Position numbers and translations under genes: made by a program. A stretch of DNA of 64,000 nucleotides, from positions 1,240,001 to 1,304,000 of the forward strand of contig NZ_CP060034.1 of assembly GCF_023208195.1 (NCBI RefSeq), written 5' to 3'. The notes below the pieces were generated by a model that did not search any database, had not been told where the DNA came from, and worked only from the letters and a program-made list of their open reading frames with translations. The stretch is from Nocardioides sp. InS609-2 (GTDB taxonomy: Bacteria > Actinomycetota > Actinomycetes > Propionibacteriales > Nocardioidaceae). Positions 15,923-24,652 of this stretch are shown here, in pieces. Every line of letters begins with the position of its first letter. The first letter of the stretch is position 1.

Positions 15923-17578
15923 GTGGCCGTCTCCTGGCATTCCTTCGACCTCGTCTCGGGGCGTCGGGGCGCACGAGTCGAAACCGAGTCGCTCGGCACG
16001 GTGAAGCGCAAGATAAGCGAGGCGTGCGACGTCACGATCGGCGTCAAGATGTACGACCACGAGCGCGGGGCTCCGCAGCCCGGCTGGCTCGAGGGAACCA
16101 TCGGTGGCCTCACGATGCTGGTCGCGCTCGACGGCGACGACGAACAGATCCTGTGGGGCGGCATGAACGTCCGCCGCATCGCGCCACTGGTGGGCTCCTA
16201 CGCGCAGGTCTCCTGCGTCACCCTCGAGCACTACTTCGGCCGCCGCTACGTCGGTGACGTGTCGTGGAACAACGTCGACCTGACCCAGATCGCCAACGAC
16301 GTCGTCGACTCGATCTCCACCGCCGGGATCGGCCTGGTCGTGGCCGCGACCAACACCGGGGTGAAGCTCAGCGGGGAGTACGCCAACAGTGAGGACATCC
16401 GGGTTGCTGCGGTCCTCGAGACCCTGTCGACCCTGTACGGCGGCATCGAGTACGCCGTCGAGCTGGGTTGGGCCAACGCCGACCACACGGTCCTGACGAA
16501 GACGCTGCGGATCGCCCCGCGGATCGGCCTAGCCCCGGTCACCCCGACGACGTGGTCGTTCCCGGGGTGCATCACCGGTGGCAACTTCACCGAGGACTTC
16601 ACCACCGAGTTCGGTGCCAACGATGTGACTGCTGTGTCGTCGGGTGAGGTCGATCGGCCGTCGGCTCGGGCTTCTGATGAGGCGCTGATCGGCGGGGGGT
16701 GGCCCCGGTATGAGCGGCGCTGGACGCCTGGCACGTCGATCACCCGCGAGTCCACGTTGGAGTCGCACGCCGCGGCCGAGTTGGTGAACACGAGGTTGGG
16801 TTTGACGCAGTTCGACTTCACCGCCGACTCGCGGACCGCACCCCGGTTCGGTGTCGACTGGTTCCTCGGGGACGACCTCATGGCCGAGGTCTCCTGCGAC
16901 CGGTTCCCCGAGGTGGCGACCATCACGGGCGGCACGGCCGACGCAGTGAACCTCACCACCACCCCCAAGAACCAGACTCCTTACCCCAATGACTCCTTCT
17001 GGCCGGTCACCGCGAACGTTGCAATCACGGGGCACCCACTGGGCTTCACCGTCGGCGCACGCGTCAACCCGACCAGCGGTGCTGGTAACGCCTTGGCTTC
17101 GGTCTACAACCTCGACGGGCTGGGCGACACCGCGATCTCTCGGTGGCTCGGTGTCTGGGTCAAGGCCAACCGTGCGGCCAACGCCCACACCTACTCAACT
17201 GCGAGCGGTGACGGCCCCGAAGTGAGTCTCCTCGCGAACGTCTGGACGTGGGTGCGCACCGGCACGGCGAGCGTGGGGCACATCAGCCTGATCGTGTTCA
17301 CCGCCGCCGGCAACGTCGTGGCGGGCACCGACAAGGTCGAGATCGCAGGCGTCGTGTCTGCTGTGGCTGGCGCCGGCTCCTACTTCGACGGCGACACCCC
17401 CGACAACAACCTGCACACCTACGACTGGACCGGCACCCCGAACGCCTCGACATCGACCCGCACCCCCAACAACTACATGCGCTCACCCGGCTTCACCGAA
17501 CGCCTCCGCGCGACCGGGGTCGAGCTGGACTTCGACAACCACACGGTCAAGCCCATCACGCAGGAGGCTGACTCGTGA
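15923..17578 (+). CDS. Tail-tip hub/minor tail protein (ReqiPepy6 Gp37-like)
   Basis: 551 aa, GTG 15923. Residues 1-330 have the hub-like order: ILWGGMNVRRI, a central domain with DLTQIANDVVDSISTAGIG, and TRLGLTQFDFTADSRTAPRF. Such proteins form the tail-associated hub of Gram-positive siphoviruses. Residues about 350-520 look like an inserted carbohydrate-binding beta-sandwich (YPNDSFWPVTANVAITGHPL). The last residues overlap the next GTG (GTGA). It would anchor the fibres and contact the cell wall. Confidence 0.7.
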   Translation: MAVSWHSFDLVSGRRGARVETESLGTVKRKISEACDVTIGVKMYDHERGAPQPGWLEGTIGGLTMLVALDGDDEQILWGGMNVRRIAPLVGSYAQVSCVTLEHYFGRRYVGDVSWNNVDLTQIANDVVDSISTAGIGLVVAATNTGVKLSGEYANSEDIRVAAVLETLSTLYGGIEYAVELGWANADHTVLTKTLRIAPRIGLAPVTPTTWSFPGCITGGNFTEDFTTEFGANDVTAVSSGEVDRPSARASDEALIGGGWPRYERRWTPGTSITRESTLESHAAAELVNTRLGLTQFDFTADSRTAPRFGVDWFLGDDLMAEVSCDRFPEVATITGGTADAVNLTTTPKNQTPYPNDSFWPVTANVAITGHPLGFTVGARVNPTSGAGNALASVYNLDGLGDTAISRWLGVWVKANRAANAHTYSTASGDGPEVSLLANVWTWVRTGTASVGHISLIVFTAAGNVVAGTDKVEIAGVVSAVAGAGSYFDGDTPDNNLHTYDWTGTPNASTSTRTPNNYMRSPGFTERLRATGVELDFDNHTVKPITQEADS

Positions 17579-19122
17579 CGATCCGGAAGCGCTTCGACAA
17601 CAGCCCCGACACACTGCCCAAGAGGGTCGCGAACCTCGACGCGAAGTTCGAGCAGGAGCGTGCGGCGCTCCGCAACCGGTCCTCGGCCGTCACGGTCGGC
17701 GGGCAGGTGTTCTTCGTCCGCGACGGCATCCTCTTCCTCCGCGACGTCGACGGCACCGAACGCCCCGCCGTCCCGATCGCCCGCACGGCCCCGTTCCCGA
17801 ACAACTCGTTCGAGGCGGTCGACGACACCGGCTTCCCACTGAACTGGTCGGCGTACTGGCGGTCAGCCGACGCCACGGTCACCACCGACACCTCGTGGTC
17901 CACGCTGGGGGGCAGGTCGCTCAAGGGCACCAACGGTCCCGCAACGAACTCCGCAGCCATCGCGAACTCGGGCACGTGGAACACGGCGCCCGGAGCCACG
18001 ATGCTCGTGGAGTTCGACGCCAGGGGCATCGGGGTCAGCCCTCAGGTCATCGCCTACACCGTGTCCAACGTCGCGTCAGGCGGGACAGGGCTCTTTGACC
18101 CCGGCGCCTCCGTCACCCAGCAAACTTTCAACCTGACGGCCACGGGCTCCGCGTACACGGCGTCGTTGACGCTCCCATCGACGCACACACGCGCCGCGCT
18201 CTACTTCGACATGGGCTCGGCCGCCTCCTCGGCCGTCGTGAGTGTGTGGGTCGACAACGTCGGCGTGACCGGTGGAGAACAGCAGGTCGCCGGTCACTCC
18301 GACTACCTCCGCCGTGCCATCCAGGCCATCACCGGTGGCGGCATCCGCACCAGCACCACCGCCGGCGACATCGCATGGGGCACCGGGTTCCGCGTCACAG
18401 GCGCTGGACTACAGCTCGACGAGGCACCGGACGGCTACTTCCTGATCGGCATGCCCGCCAACGGCACCGTCATCCCGGTCCACCACTCCACGGCCCGCAC
18501 CTCCCACACCGTGGCGTCGGGCCTGATCCGGCTCAACGCCAACGAGTCGCTGTGGTACGAACTCCCACTCGCCGCAGCCGCCGCGTCCCAGCCCGCCCGG
18601 TTCCACATCGTGGCCAACACCTCCGCCGACGGGTACGTCATCGGCGCCGGCTGGGTCCTCGTCTGCGCACGCGGCGACGTGGCCGGCAACCCCACGAGCG
18701 ACGAGTTCAAATGGGCCGACGGCCGCCCCGACGACCCACGACGGAACCCCGCCGCCAGCACCGTCAACGCCACCGCACAAACCGTGTCATCCACCACCCC
18801 CGCCGACGTCCCAGCCCTGACCATCACCCGGTCCGCCGTCAGCACCGCAGCCCTCTTCGAGGTCGATTGCACCCTCGACACCGTCTGCAACACCGGCGGG
18901 ACCATGATCGCCCGGCTCCTCGTCGACGGAACCGCCCAGACCCCGGTGATCGTCTACGCCGCCACAGCCGGTCTGCGGATCCCGTGCACCCGCCGCTGGG
19001 TCGTCACCGGGCTCTCGTCGGGGTCGCACGTCTTCAAGATCACGACCGAACTGGCCGCGGCCGGCGGCAACTTCACCGTCAACGCCACCCACAGCAGCCT
19101 CACCGTCGACGCCCGATCCTGA
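17575..19122 (+). CDS. Minor tail/fibre protein with carbohydrate-binding-like modules
   Basis: 515 aa, GTG 17575, translationally coupled to the hub gene. An N-terminal helical attachment region (1-50, KRVANLDAKFEQERAAL) is followed by a CBM-like beta-sandwich (about 75-225, FPNNSFEAVDDTGFPLNWSA) and two or more further beta domains. Position and modularity suggest a receptor-binding component; the target glycan is unknown. Confidence 0.65.
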   Translation: MTIRKRFDNSPDTLPKRVANLDAKFEQERAALRNRSSAVTVGGQVFFVRDGILFLRDVDGTERPAVPIARTAPFPNNSFEAVDDTGFPLNWSAYWRSADATVTTDTSWSTLGGRSLKGTNGPATNSAAIANSGTWNTAPGATMLVEFDARGIGVSPQVIAYTVSNVASGGTGLFDPGASVTQQTFNLTATGSAYTASLTLPSTHTRAALYFDMGSAASSAVVSVWVDNVGVTGGEQQVAGHSDYLRRAIQAITGGGIRTSTTAGDIAWGTGFRVTGAGLQLDEAPDGYFLIGMPANGTVIPVHHSTARTSHTVASGLIRLNANESLWYELPLAAAAASQPARFHIVANTSADGYVIGAGWVLVCARGDVAGNPTSDEFKWADGRPDDPRRNPAASTVNATAQTVSSTTPADVPALTITRSAVSTAALFEVDCTLDTVCNTGGTMIARLLVDGTAQTPVIVYAATAGLRIPCTRRWVVTGLSSGSHVFKITTELAAAGGNFTVNATHSSLTVDARS

Positions 19123-19146
19123 CCAACCCGCTCGGAGGGAGCACAC

Positions 19147-19473
19147 GTGTCCTACCTCAACAAGGCCGAACTCGCCCAGTCACCAGCGTTCCGGCAACGC
19201 ATCCTCGCCGCTCTACCCGACGTCGCCGGACTCGTCACGAACGAGGACCAGTCCGAGATGGGGCTCGAGGAAAAGCGCAAGCGCCTCGGTCTCGCCGTCG
19301 ACGTCATGGTCGACCCCGCAACCAAGGTGCAGGCGTTCGTGTGGCCCGTCATCTCCAACCCGATCATCGGCAACGCGGGCATGGACGCCGAAGACAGCGC
19401 GATCCAGTACCAAGTGCTCCAGATGTGGGGCCAGGTCGCCGGCGTCACCGCAGCCGACAAGGCTGCAACGTGA
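19147..19473 (+). CDS. Small phage tail-region protein, unknown
   Basis: 108 aa, GTG 19147 with GGAGGGAG upstream. Mostly helical with a central hydrophobic strand region (VQAFVWPVISNPIIGNAG). Similar short proteins often follow tail-fibre genes in actinophages. No function can be assigned. Confidence 0.6.
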   Translation: MSYLNKAELAQSPAFRQRILAALPDVAGLVTNEDQSEMGLEEKRKRLGLAVDVMVDPATKVQAFVWPVISNPIIGNAGMDAEDSAIQYQVLQMWGQVAGVTAADKAAT

Positions 19474-19901
19474 CCCGGACAGGGCACCCCCTGCTCGCAC
19501 TCCGCCCCTGGCGCCGACACTCACTCGTGCTCGCCGTCGCCGGCCTCGTGTACATCCTGATCGGGCTCGTCTACATCCTGGTCCCGCTCACCGTCGACCG
19601 TTCAGTCGCCCTTGAGCTCGCGCTCCGGGTCGCGCCCCCCCAGGTGTGGGGCGGCGTCTGGGTGATCGTCGGCCTCCTCAGCCTCGCCTCGACCCGCTGG
19701 CCACCCACCAGCGAGACCTGGGGCTACACCTCCATGAGCTCGCTCGCAGCCCTGTGGGCCGCGATCTACGCCCTGTCCATGCTGTTCTTCGGTGCACCCA
19801 GGACTGGTGTGACAGCGGTGGCCGTGTGGTCGTTGCTCGCGTTCATGTGGTGGTCGATCTCGGGGCTTCGCAACCCCGACGACATCCCACGGGCCCGGTG
19901 A
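19470..19901 (+). CDS. Four-helix membrane protein, phage late operon
   Basis: 143 aa, GTG 19470 overlapping the previous stop (GTGA). Four predicted membrane helices at about 19-38, 52-70, 85-103 and 110-127 (SLVLAVAGLVYILIGLVYIL; VWGGVWVIVGLLSLAS; SLAALWAAIYALSMLFFG; AVAVWSLLAFMWWSISG). A lysis role (holin or regulator) is possible, but a better holin candidate lies at 23344. Confidence 0.65.
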   Translation: MTRTGHPLLALRPWRRHSLVLAVAGLVYILIGLVYILVPLTVDRSVALELALRVAPPQVWGGVWVIVGLLSLASTRWPPTSETWGYTSMSSLAALWAAIYALSMLFFGAPRTGVTAVAVWSLLAFMWWSISGLRNPDDIPRAR

Positions 19902-20296
19902 TCACCATGGTCGTCACCCCGTGGGTGATCGCACAGCTGTCCGAAAACGCGACGTCAACGGCGATCGCGTCGGTGATCGCCGCCGCCGTCGCCGGGTTCG
20001 CTGCGTGGGCTACCCAGCGCACCGCGGCCGCCGCCGCGGTTCGCAACCAGAGCGTCGCCTCACGGACCGACATCGAGCTCGCGGCGTTCGAGCGCGCCAA
20101 GACGTACTACACCGACACGATCGACCGTCAGGACGCCGAGATCCACGGCCTCGAGGACGACGTGTCCGGCCTCAAGACCGAGGTCGCCGGATTGCAGCAG
20201 GGCCGACGCGAGGACCGCGCCGAGATCGAACGCCTGGCCGACGAACTGGCGGTGGCCAAAGCTGCCCTGCACATGCGTTACCCGGACGAGTTCTGA
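19898..20296 (+). CDS. Membrane-anchored coiled-coil protein (DUF2746-like)
   Basis: 132 aa from GTG 19898 (GTGA overlap); ATG 19907 is an equally possible start. One N-terminal membrane helix (ATSTAIASVIAAAVAGFAAW) is followed by a long coiled coil (about 60-125, DIELAAFERAKTYYTDTIDR and on). This spanin- or DUF2746-like build is common next to lysis genes in mycobacteriophages and relatives. A role in lysis or in membrane attachment is inferred. Confidence 0.6.
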   Translation: MITMVVTPWVIAQLSENATSTAIASVIAAAVAGFAAWATQRTAAAAAVRNQSVASRTDIELAAFERAKTYYTDTIDRQDAEIHGLEDDVSGLKTEVAGLQQGRREDRAEIERLADELAVAKAALHMRYPDEF

Positions 20297-20298
20297 CC

Positions 20299-20409
20299 GT
20301 GCTGCTCCGCCTCCATCGGTGGCTCGCCCGCCAGCTGGCACCGCGGTGCCCGTACTGCCGCCAACCGCTCGACGAGTGCCGCGGCGACTGGCCTATCCAC
20401 AACGGCTGA
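20299..20409 (+). CDS. Very small Cys-rich protein
   Basis: 36 aa, GTG 20299 two bases after the previous stop. Contains CPYCRQPLDEC, a zinc-knuckle-like motif, preceded by an Arg/Leu amphipathic helix. It has a coding-like codon bias and fits the tight spacing of the operon. Its size makes it tentative. Confidence 0.4.
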   Translation: MLLRLHRWLARQLAPRCPYCRQPLDECRGDWPIHNG

Positions 20410-20462
20410 CTCCGCTTGGGGCGTCGGGCCGAACATCCAACTCAACAGGCCCGGAGGTTGCC

Positions 20463-21254
20463 ATGCCCCGATCCCAGCCACCCGACTTCGTCGACTCCCA
20501 CGCTGCCGGCCTCTGGAACGCCGGCCCCGCCGACTGGCGGGGCCTCGTAACCGCGGTCCTCGACGCGGAGATCGACGGTGTACCCGTCTCGCTGCTCGGT
20601 ATGACCGAGACCACCCAGCTCACCCCTTGGGTCCCGCCCGGGTGGGGCCTCTTCCACGACGGCCCCGCCCGCGACACCGGCCGCGACGAATGCACGATCG
20701 CGTGGGACGAGTCGGTCTGGGAGTCTGCTGGGCCCGGCTGGGCCGAACCGCTCACCGGCAAGATGTTCCGCCTCGAAGACGGCCGCGTACGACCCCGTGT
20801 GCACGCCGTCGGCAAGCCCCTGCGCCACCGCGTGACAGGGCACGGCATTGTGCGCGTCGAGCTCCACGCCCCCTCAGGCACCGACGGAGGCACCGGGCTG
20901 CGCCGCAACGAGCGGGCCGCGGTCACCCGCGACATCCTCGCCGGCCGCCGGCAGCTCAAGAAGGCGCTCCGCAAGCAGTACCCCGGGTTCCAGATCCTCG
21001 AGTCCGCCGACGAGAACGTCGACCTACGCCGACAGTGGGTCCGGCAGCTACTCGACCGCGCCGGCGGCATCGGGATCTGGGTGAAGCGCCGCCTCCCCGG
21101 TCGCGGCACCCACGGACCCCGGCTCATCGACGGGTCACGGCACAGTCGGCGCCTGCGCCTGGTGCTCGCCCGTGTGCTGGCCCGGGTGAGGCCCTTCGAC
21201 CATCGACCCCTCGTGGCCGGCTACCGGTTCCTCGGCAAGAAGCGGCGTCGGTGA
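20463..21254 (+). CDS. Endonuclease/exonuclease/phosphatase-like phage protein
   Basis: 263 aa, ATG 20463 with GGAGG 5 nt upstream (upstream in-frame codons overlap the small Cys-rich gene). The order LLGMTETTQL ... GRDECTIAWDESVW ... GTHGPRLIDGSRHS recalls the beta-alpha-beta metal-site segments of EEP-family proteins that actinophages carry in this position. The final SDH-type motif is degenerate (HSRR). The C-terminus is very basic. Activity is doubtful; a cell-wall or nucleic-acid role is open. Confidence 0.5.
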   Translation: MPRSQPPDFVDSHAAGLWNAGPADWRGLVTAVLDAEIDGVPVSLLGMTETTQLTPWVPPGWGLFHDGPARDTGRDECTIAWDESVWESAGPGWAEPLTGKMFRLEDGRVRPRVHAVGKPLRHRVTGHGIVRVELHAPSGTDGGTGLRRNERAAVTRDILAGRRQLKKALRKQYPGFQILESADENVDLRRQWVRQLLDRAGGIGIWVKRRLPGRGTHGPRLIDGSRHSRRLRLVLARVLARVRPFDHRPLVAGYRFLGKKRRR

Positions 21255-21400
21255 TGCAACTCCGCGACCTGCCCGCGCTATGTCTCACCGCCTACGCCCT
21301 CGGTGGCCTCATTGCGCTCGCGCTGTTCCGGCGCGCCATGCGTGACGCCGAGGCGTCCGACCACCGAGCCGTCGTGCTCAACCTCAGGAGGAAGTCATGA
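21254..21400 (+). CDS. Small single-pass membrane protein
   Basis: 48 aa, ATG 21254 overlapping the previous TGA (GTG 21251 also in frame). One membrane helix (LPALCLTAYALGGLIALALF) and a basic cytoplasmic tail. Its stop overlaps the WhiB-like start (ATGA). Function unknown; lysis accessory is possible. Confidence 0.5.
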   Translation: MQLRDLPALCLTAYALGGLIALALFRRAMRDAEASDHRAVVLNLRRKS

Positions 21401-21633
21401 TGCCTGTCGACAGACAACCGGCCTGCACCGAAGCCGCCGCACTGCCCCTGATTGATGCCGTCTTCGGCCTACGCAAGGGCTACGTGACCGCGGCCCGAAC
21501 TCTCACCGTGACCTACTGCCGTCGTTGCCCGGTAGCGCGAGAGTGCCTCGCGGAGGGGATGGCCGGACGTGAACCCGGTCTGTGGGGCGGCACGCACCGC
21601 AACAACGCCGGACAAGTCCGGGTCGCGTCATGA
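21397..21633 (+). CDS. Phage WhiB-like iron-sulfur regulator
   Basis: 78 aa, ATG 21397 with CAGGAGG upstream. Four cysteines, C10, C41, C44 and C50, in the order C-x30-C-x2-C-x5-C (CRRCPVARECL), followed by GLWGGT, the WhiB beta-turn. Wbl proteins ligate a [4Fe-4S] cluster and bind the principal sigma factor. C10-C41 spacing is wider than in most Wbl proteins and there is little basic C-terminal tail. Mycobacteriophage TM4 carries a Wbl protein that inhibits host WhiB2 and causes septation defects and superinfection exclusion. A similar host-control role is plausible here. Confidence 0.8.
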   Translation: MMPVDRQPACTEAAALPLIDAVFGLRKGYVTAARTLTVTYCRRCPVARECLAEGMAGREPGLWGGTHRNNAGQVRVAS

Positions 21634-22286
21634 GCGCCTCCCAGAACGGCTGGTCCGCAGGCCCCGGCATGATCCTGCGGCCCCTCGTCGTCGGAGGCAT
21701 CGCGTTCGTCCCGGGCATCCGCCACGACGACGACGTACACACCGTCCTCGGATACGTCGCAGACCAGTTCCACACCCGCGTCGAGCCGCTCCGGAACCCC
21801 GGCTGTTGGGGGTACGCGTTCCGCGAGAACCGCAACGACCCCAACGCCCTGTCCAACCACGCGTCCGGCACCGCGATCGACTGCAACGCGCCGGCGCACC
21901 CCAACGGTGTGCCGACCAACCGGACCTTCACGCCCAAGCAGGTCGCCGAGGTCCACAAGATCCTCGCCGAGGTCGACCACACCGTGCGCTGGGGCGGCGA
22001 CTACACCGGCACCCCCGACGCCATGCACTTCGAGATCGACACCACCCCGGCACGCCTCGCAGCCGTGGCCGACCGCATCCGCAACCAGGAGGACGACATG
22101 TTCACCGACGAAGACCGCGCAGACCTCAAGGCCACACGCAAGGTGACAGAGCGCACCCGTGAAGGCTCGTTCAAACGCGACAAGGCGATCCTGGCCGGCC
22201 TCGACGAGATCGCCGAGACCAGCACCAAGACCGCCCGCAAGAGCCAGGTCGCAGCTCTCAAGAAGCTGTTCGAGGACGAGTCGTGA
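21630..22286 (+). CDS. Endolysin, M15-family peptidase
   Basis: 218 aa, ATG 21630 overlapping the WhiB-like stop (ATGA). Zinc ligands are clear: H77 and D84 in SNHASGTAID and H133 in DAMHFEI, with the VRWGGDY segment just before. M15 (VanY/CwlK-type) enzymes cut stem peptides of peptidoglycan. Residues 150-218 form a charged helical tail rather than a recognisable wall-binding module. The gene is coupled by GTGA overlap to the beta-helix gene. Confidence 0.85.
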   Translation: MSASQNGWSAGPGMILRPLVVGGIAFVPGIRHDDDVHTVLGYVADQFHTRVEPLRNPGCWGYAFRENRNDPNALSNHASGTAIDCNAPAHPNGVPTNRTFTPKQVAEVHKILAEVDHTVRWGGDYTGTPDAMHFEIDTTPARLAAVADRIRNQEDDMFTDEDRADLKATRKVTERTREGSFKRDKAILAGLDEIAETSTKTARKSQVAALKKLFEDES

Positions 22287-23335
22287 AACGCGTCCCCGCC
22301 GCCCTGACCGCGACCGTGGGACTCATTCTCGGCATCGTGCTCGCCGGTGCGCTGAGCCCCGCACAGTCGGATGCCCCGGCCGCTGCGTCGGCCTGCGCCT
22401 ACCCCACGGGCAGCATCAGCAACGCCAAGCTCCTGGCGTACATGAGGTGCCGCTTCGACGAGCAGGCGGGCACCAGCACCCCTGTGCCCTCCCCGTCCGC
22501 TACGCCGGCCCCGAGCCCCACGCCCTCCCCGTCGCCGACGACGTCGCCGACCCCTACTCCGGCCAGTGGCTTCCCCGACGCGAGCAACACCGGCACACCT
22601 GACGAGCAGACGCTCACCACCTACACCGGCCCGGCGACCATCAACACTGCAGGCACCGTGATCGACGGCAAGATCACGGGCGACCTCACCATCAATGCCG
22701 CCAACGTGACCATCCGCAACTCCCGCGTGAACGGCGTCGTTGTCATGTCCGAGAGCGGCACCGCGACGGTCACGATCCTCGACTCCACCATCAACGGCGG
22801 CACCGCCACCATCGGCGTGGTCGGGCAGCGCAACATCACCATGCGCCGCACCGAGGTCATCGGCGGCGCTCACTCGATCTCCTGCAAGGCCAACTGCGAC
22901 ATCCAGGATTCGTGGCTGCACGCGCAGTACATGCCGTCCAGCCAGGCCGTCCACGGCGACGGGTTCCTCTCCAACGGCGGCGACAACATGCGCGTCGTAC
23001 ACAACACCCTCGCCTGCGACTCCCGGCCCAACAACGCGGGCGGCGCGTGCTCGTCCGGGGTCGCGCTCTACGGAGACTTCGACCCCATCACGAACGTCAC
23101 CATCGACGGCAACTACTTCCCCGAGTCGCCCGCCGGCTACTGCCTCTACGGCGCATGGGACGGCAAGCCGTATGGGCCGCAGACCCGGAACCTCGTCATC
23201 ACGAACAACGTGTTCGCTCGTGGCGCTTCCGGCAAGTGTGGCGTCTACGGGCCTGTCGCAGCCATCGCCCCGTCTACCAACGGCAACGTCTTCACCGGCA
23301 ACCGCTGGGACGACGGGGCTGCACTCAACCCCTAG
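22283..23335 (+). CDS. Secreted right-handed beta-helix protein
   Basis: 350 aa, GTG 22283 (GTGA overlap). Residues 1-37 are a signal peptide (AALTATVGLILGIVLAGAL, cleavage near AAASA). Residues about 62-96 are a Pro/Ser/Thr linker. From 110 onward, short beta rungs (VTIRNSRVNGVVV, VTILDSTINGGTATIG, ITMRRTEVIGGAHS) repeat in the manner of pectate-lyase-like parallel beta-helices. Several Cys residues (SISCKANC, LACDS, GACSSG, GYCLYG) fit extracellular disulfides. The fold is used by polysaccharide depolymerases and tail spikes. A host-type secretion signal within a lysis cassette is unusual. The substrate is unknown. Confidence 0.7.
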   Translation: MKRVPAALTATVGLILGIVLAGALSPAQSDAPAAASACAYPTGSISNAKLLAYMRCRFDEQAGTSTPVPSPSATPAPSPTPSPSPTTSPTPTPASGFPDASNTGTPDEQTLTTYTGPATINTAGTVIDGKITGDLTINAANVTIRNSRVNGVVVMSESGTATVTILDSTINGGTATIGVVGQRNITMRRTEVIGGAHSISCKANCDIQDSWLHAQYMPSSQAVHGDGFLSNGGDNMRVVHNTLACDSRPNNAGGACSSGVALYGDFDPITNVTIDGNYFPESPAGYCLYGAWDGKPYGPQTRNLVITNNVFARGASGKCGVYGPVAAIAPSTNGNVFTGNRWDDGAALNP

Positions 23336-23343
23336 GAGTCCTG

Positions 23344-23526
23344 GTGAATCTCAACCCACCCCGTCGTGTCCGTGCGGCGCTCTACATCGCGTCCACGTTC
23401 GCCACCCCGACCGTCCTGTGGGCGTCGTCCACCGGGCGCATCGACGCCGCGCTGACCGTGCTCCTCGGGTCGTACATCGCCATCGTCTCCGGCCTCGCGG
23501 CCGCCAACACCGCACAGGAGAACTGA
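23344..23526 (+). CDS. Putative holin (two membrane helices)
   Basis: 60 aa, GTG 23344 with TAGGAG upstream. Two hydrophobic segments, AALYIASTFATPTVLWASS and AALTVLLGSYIAIVSGLAAA, with a basic N-terminus. The size, topology and position just after the endolysin module match small actinophage holins, which open the membrane to release the lysin. Confidence 0.7.
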   Translation: MNLNPPRRVRAALYIASTFATPTVLWASSTGRIDAALTVLLGSYIAIVSGLAAANTAQEN

Positions 23527-23528
23527 CC

Positions 23529-23819
23529 ATGGCCAAGACAGACCCCCGCATCGACAAGCGCAAGGTCACGATGACCACCCACGTCGCCATGGTCGACGCC
23601 GACGGCGAGCCGTACTTCGAGACCCACAAGGCGGTCGACTACGTCCGCCCCGACTTTCTCGACGCCTACGTCGCCGACGCCCAGACGCGGTGGCAGACCG
23701 TGCACGTCTCCCCCGAACCCGACGCCGGCCCCGGTGGCTACGACGGCGCCACCCACGTCCCCGCTGGCCTCGAGCACGAGCTCGCCGGTCAGACGTTCGC
23801 CGCAACCCAGGAGGACTGA
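23529..23819 (+). CDS. Small phage protein, unknown
   Basis: 96 aa, ATG 23529, 2 nt after the holin stop. Acidic, with VTMTTHVAMVDADGEPYFE then YVRPDFLDAYVADAQTRW. No known domain. Sits at the junction between the lysis and second fibre cassettes. Confidence 0.6.
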   Translation: MAKTDPRIDKRKVTMTTHVAMVDADGEPYFETHKAVDYVRPDFLDAYVADAQTRWQTVHVSPEPDAGPGGYDGATHVPAGLEHELAGQTFAATQED

Positions 23820-23822
23820 CCC

Positions 23823-24179
23823 ATGGCCATCGCCATCCTCGCGCAGCGGAACGCGCTCGCCACCGCCTACGGCACGAACGCCCCGTTCGGGTGCCTCTTC
23901 ACTGCCGACCCCGGCACCTCCGGCACCGTCACAGGTGAGGTCACAGGAGGTTCGCCGCCCTACGCCCGGAAGGCAATGAACTGGGGCGGAGTCTCGGCGT
24001 CGGCCATCACGGGTGCACCCACGTTCGACGTGCCCGCTGCGACGACCGCGACGTTCTTCGGTGTGGCCGTCAGCGGCACCGCGGCCACTGCCGACCTCCG
24101 CGACAAGGTCGCCGTCACCTCGCAGGCCTTCGCCTCCCAAGGCACCTACCAGGTGACCGCTACCTACACCCAGAGCTGA
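23823..24179 (+). CDS. Phage tail fibre-like structural protein
   Basis: 118 aa, ATG 23823. Resembles short 'tail fibre' proteins of actinophages that begin with an ALATAYGTNAPFG-like motif followed by GGSPPYARKAMNWG. Small and beta-rich. Probably a virion accessory protein. Confidence 0.6.
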   Translation: MAIAILAQRNALATAYGTNAPFGCLFTADPGTSGTVTGEVTGGSPPYARKAMNWGGVSASAITGAPTFDVPAATTATFFGVAVSGTAATADLRDKVAVTSQAFASQGTYQVTATYTQS

Positions 24180-24183
24180 CCCG

Positions 24184-24636
24184 ATGACGGTCCTCGGCGC
24201 GATCGCCTACGACCCCGCCACATCGGTTTCCAAGGCCACCACGGCGGCGCTCGCGATGACCGCGATCGACACGACGAACCTGCGGCTCACCGTGACGGTG
24301 CCCGCGTCGGGTCGGCTCTGGGTCGAGCTTCAGGGCACGCTGCACGGCGCGGCCACGTTCCCGCAGATCCTCTTGGGTGTGCTCGACGGGGCCACCGTGC
24401 GGGCCCGCGTCTCGGCGGCGGGTCTGTTGCAGGGCAACGCGGCGGCGACGTCGATGCTGACCGTCGTGGCGTTCGCCCCGATCACCGGCCTGACTCCCGC
24501 GGCGTCCATCACCCTCGACGCGGCCTACGGGGTGGAGACGCTGGTGGCGGCCACGGGATTGAAGTACGGCGGACCGAACGGCACGACGGCGAACGACGCG
24601 TTCGGTGCCTTCATCTTCGCGATCCATGACCTCTGA
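24184..24636 (+). CDS. Beta-rich phage structural protein, unknown
   Basis: 150 aa, ATG 24184. All-beta pattern (LRLTVTVPASGRLWVELQGT, TSMLTVVAFAPITGL) resembling a jelly-roll trimerising head-domain protein. Could be a fibre tip or decoration. Family not recognised. Confidence 0.55.
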   Translation: MTVLGAIAYDPATSVSKATTAALAMTAIDTTNLRLTVTVPASGRLWVELQGTLHGAATFPQILLGVLDGATVRARVSAAGLLQGNAAATSMLTVVAFAPITGLTPAASITLDAAYGVETLVAATGLKYGGPNGTTANDAFGAFIFAIHDL

Positions 24637-24652
24637 TCGCTAGGAGCGCGCC

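Noticed and set aside
18246..19469. Upstream extension of the four-helix membrane protein
   Set aside because: The open frame before GTG 19470 is Arg/His/Pro-rich shadow of the fibre gene; the real protein begins at the GTGA overlap.
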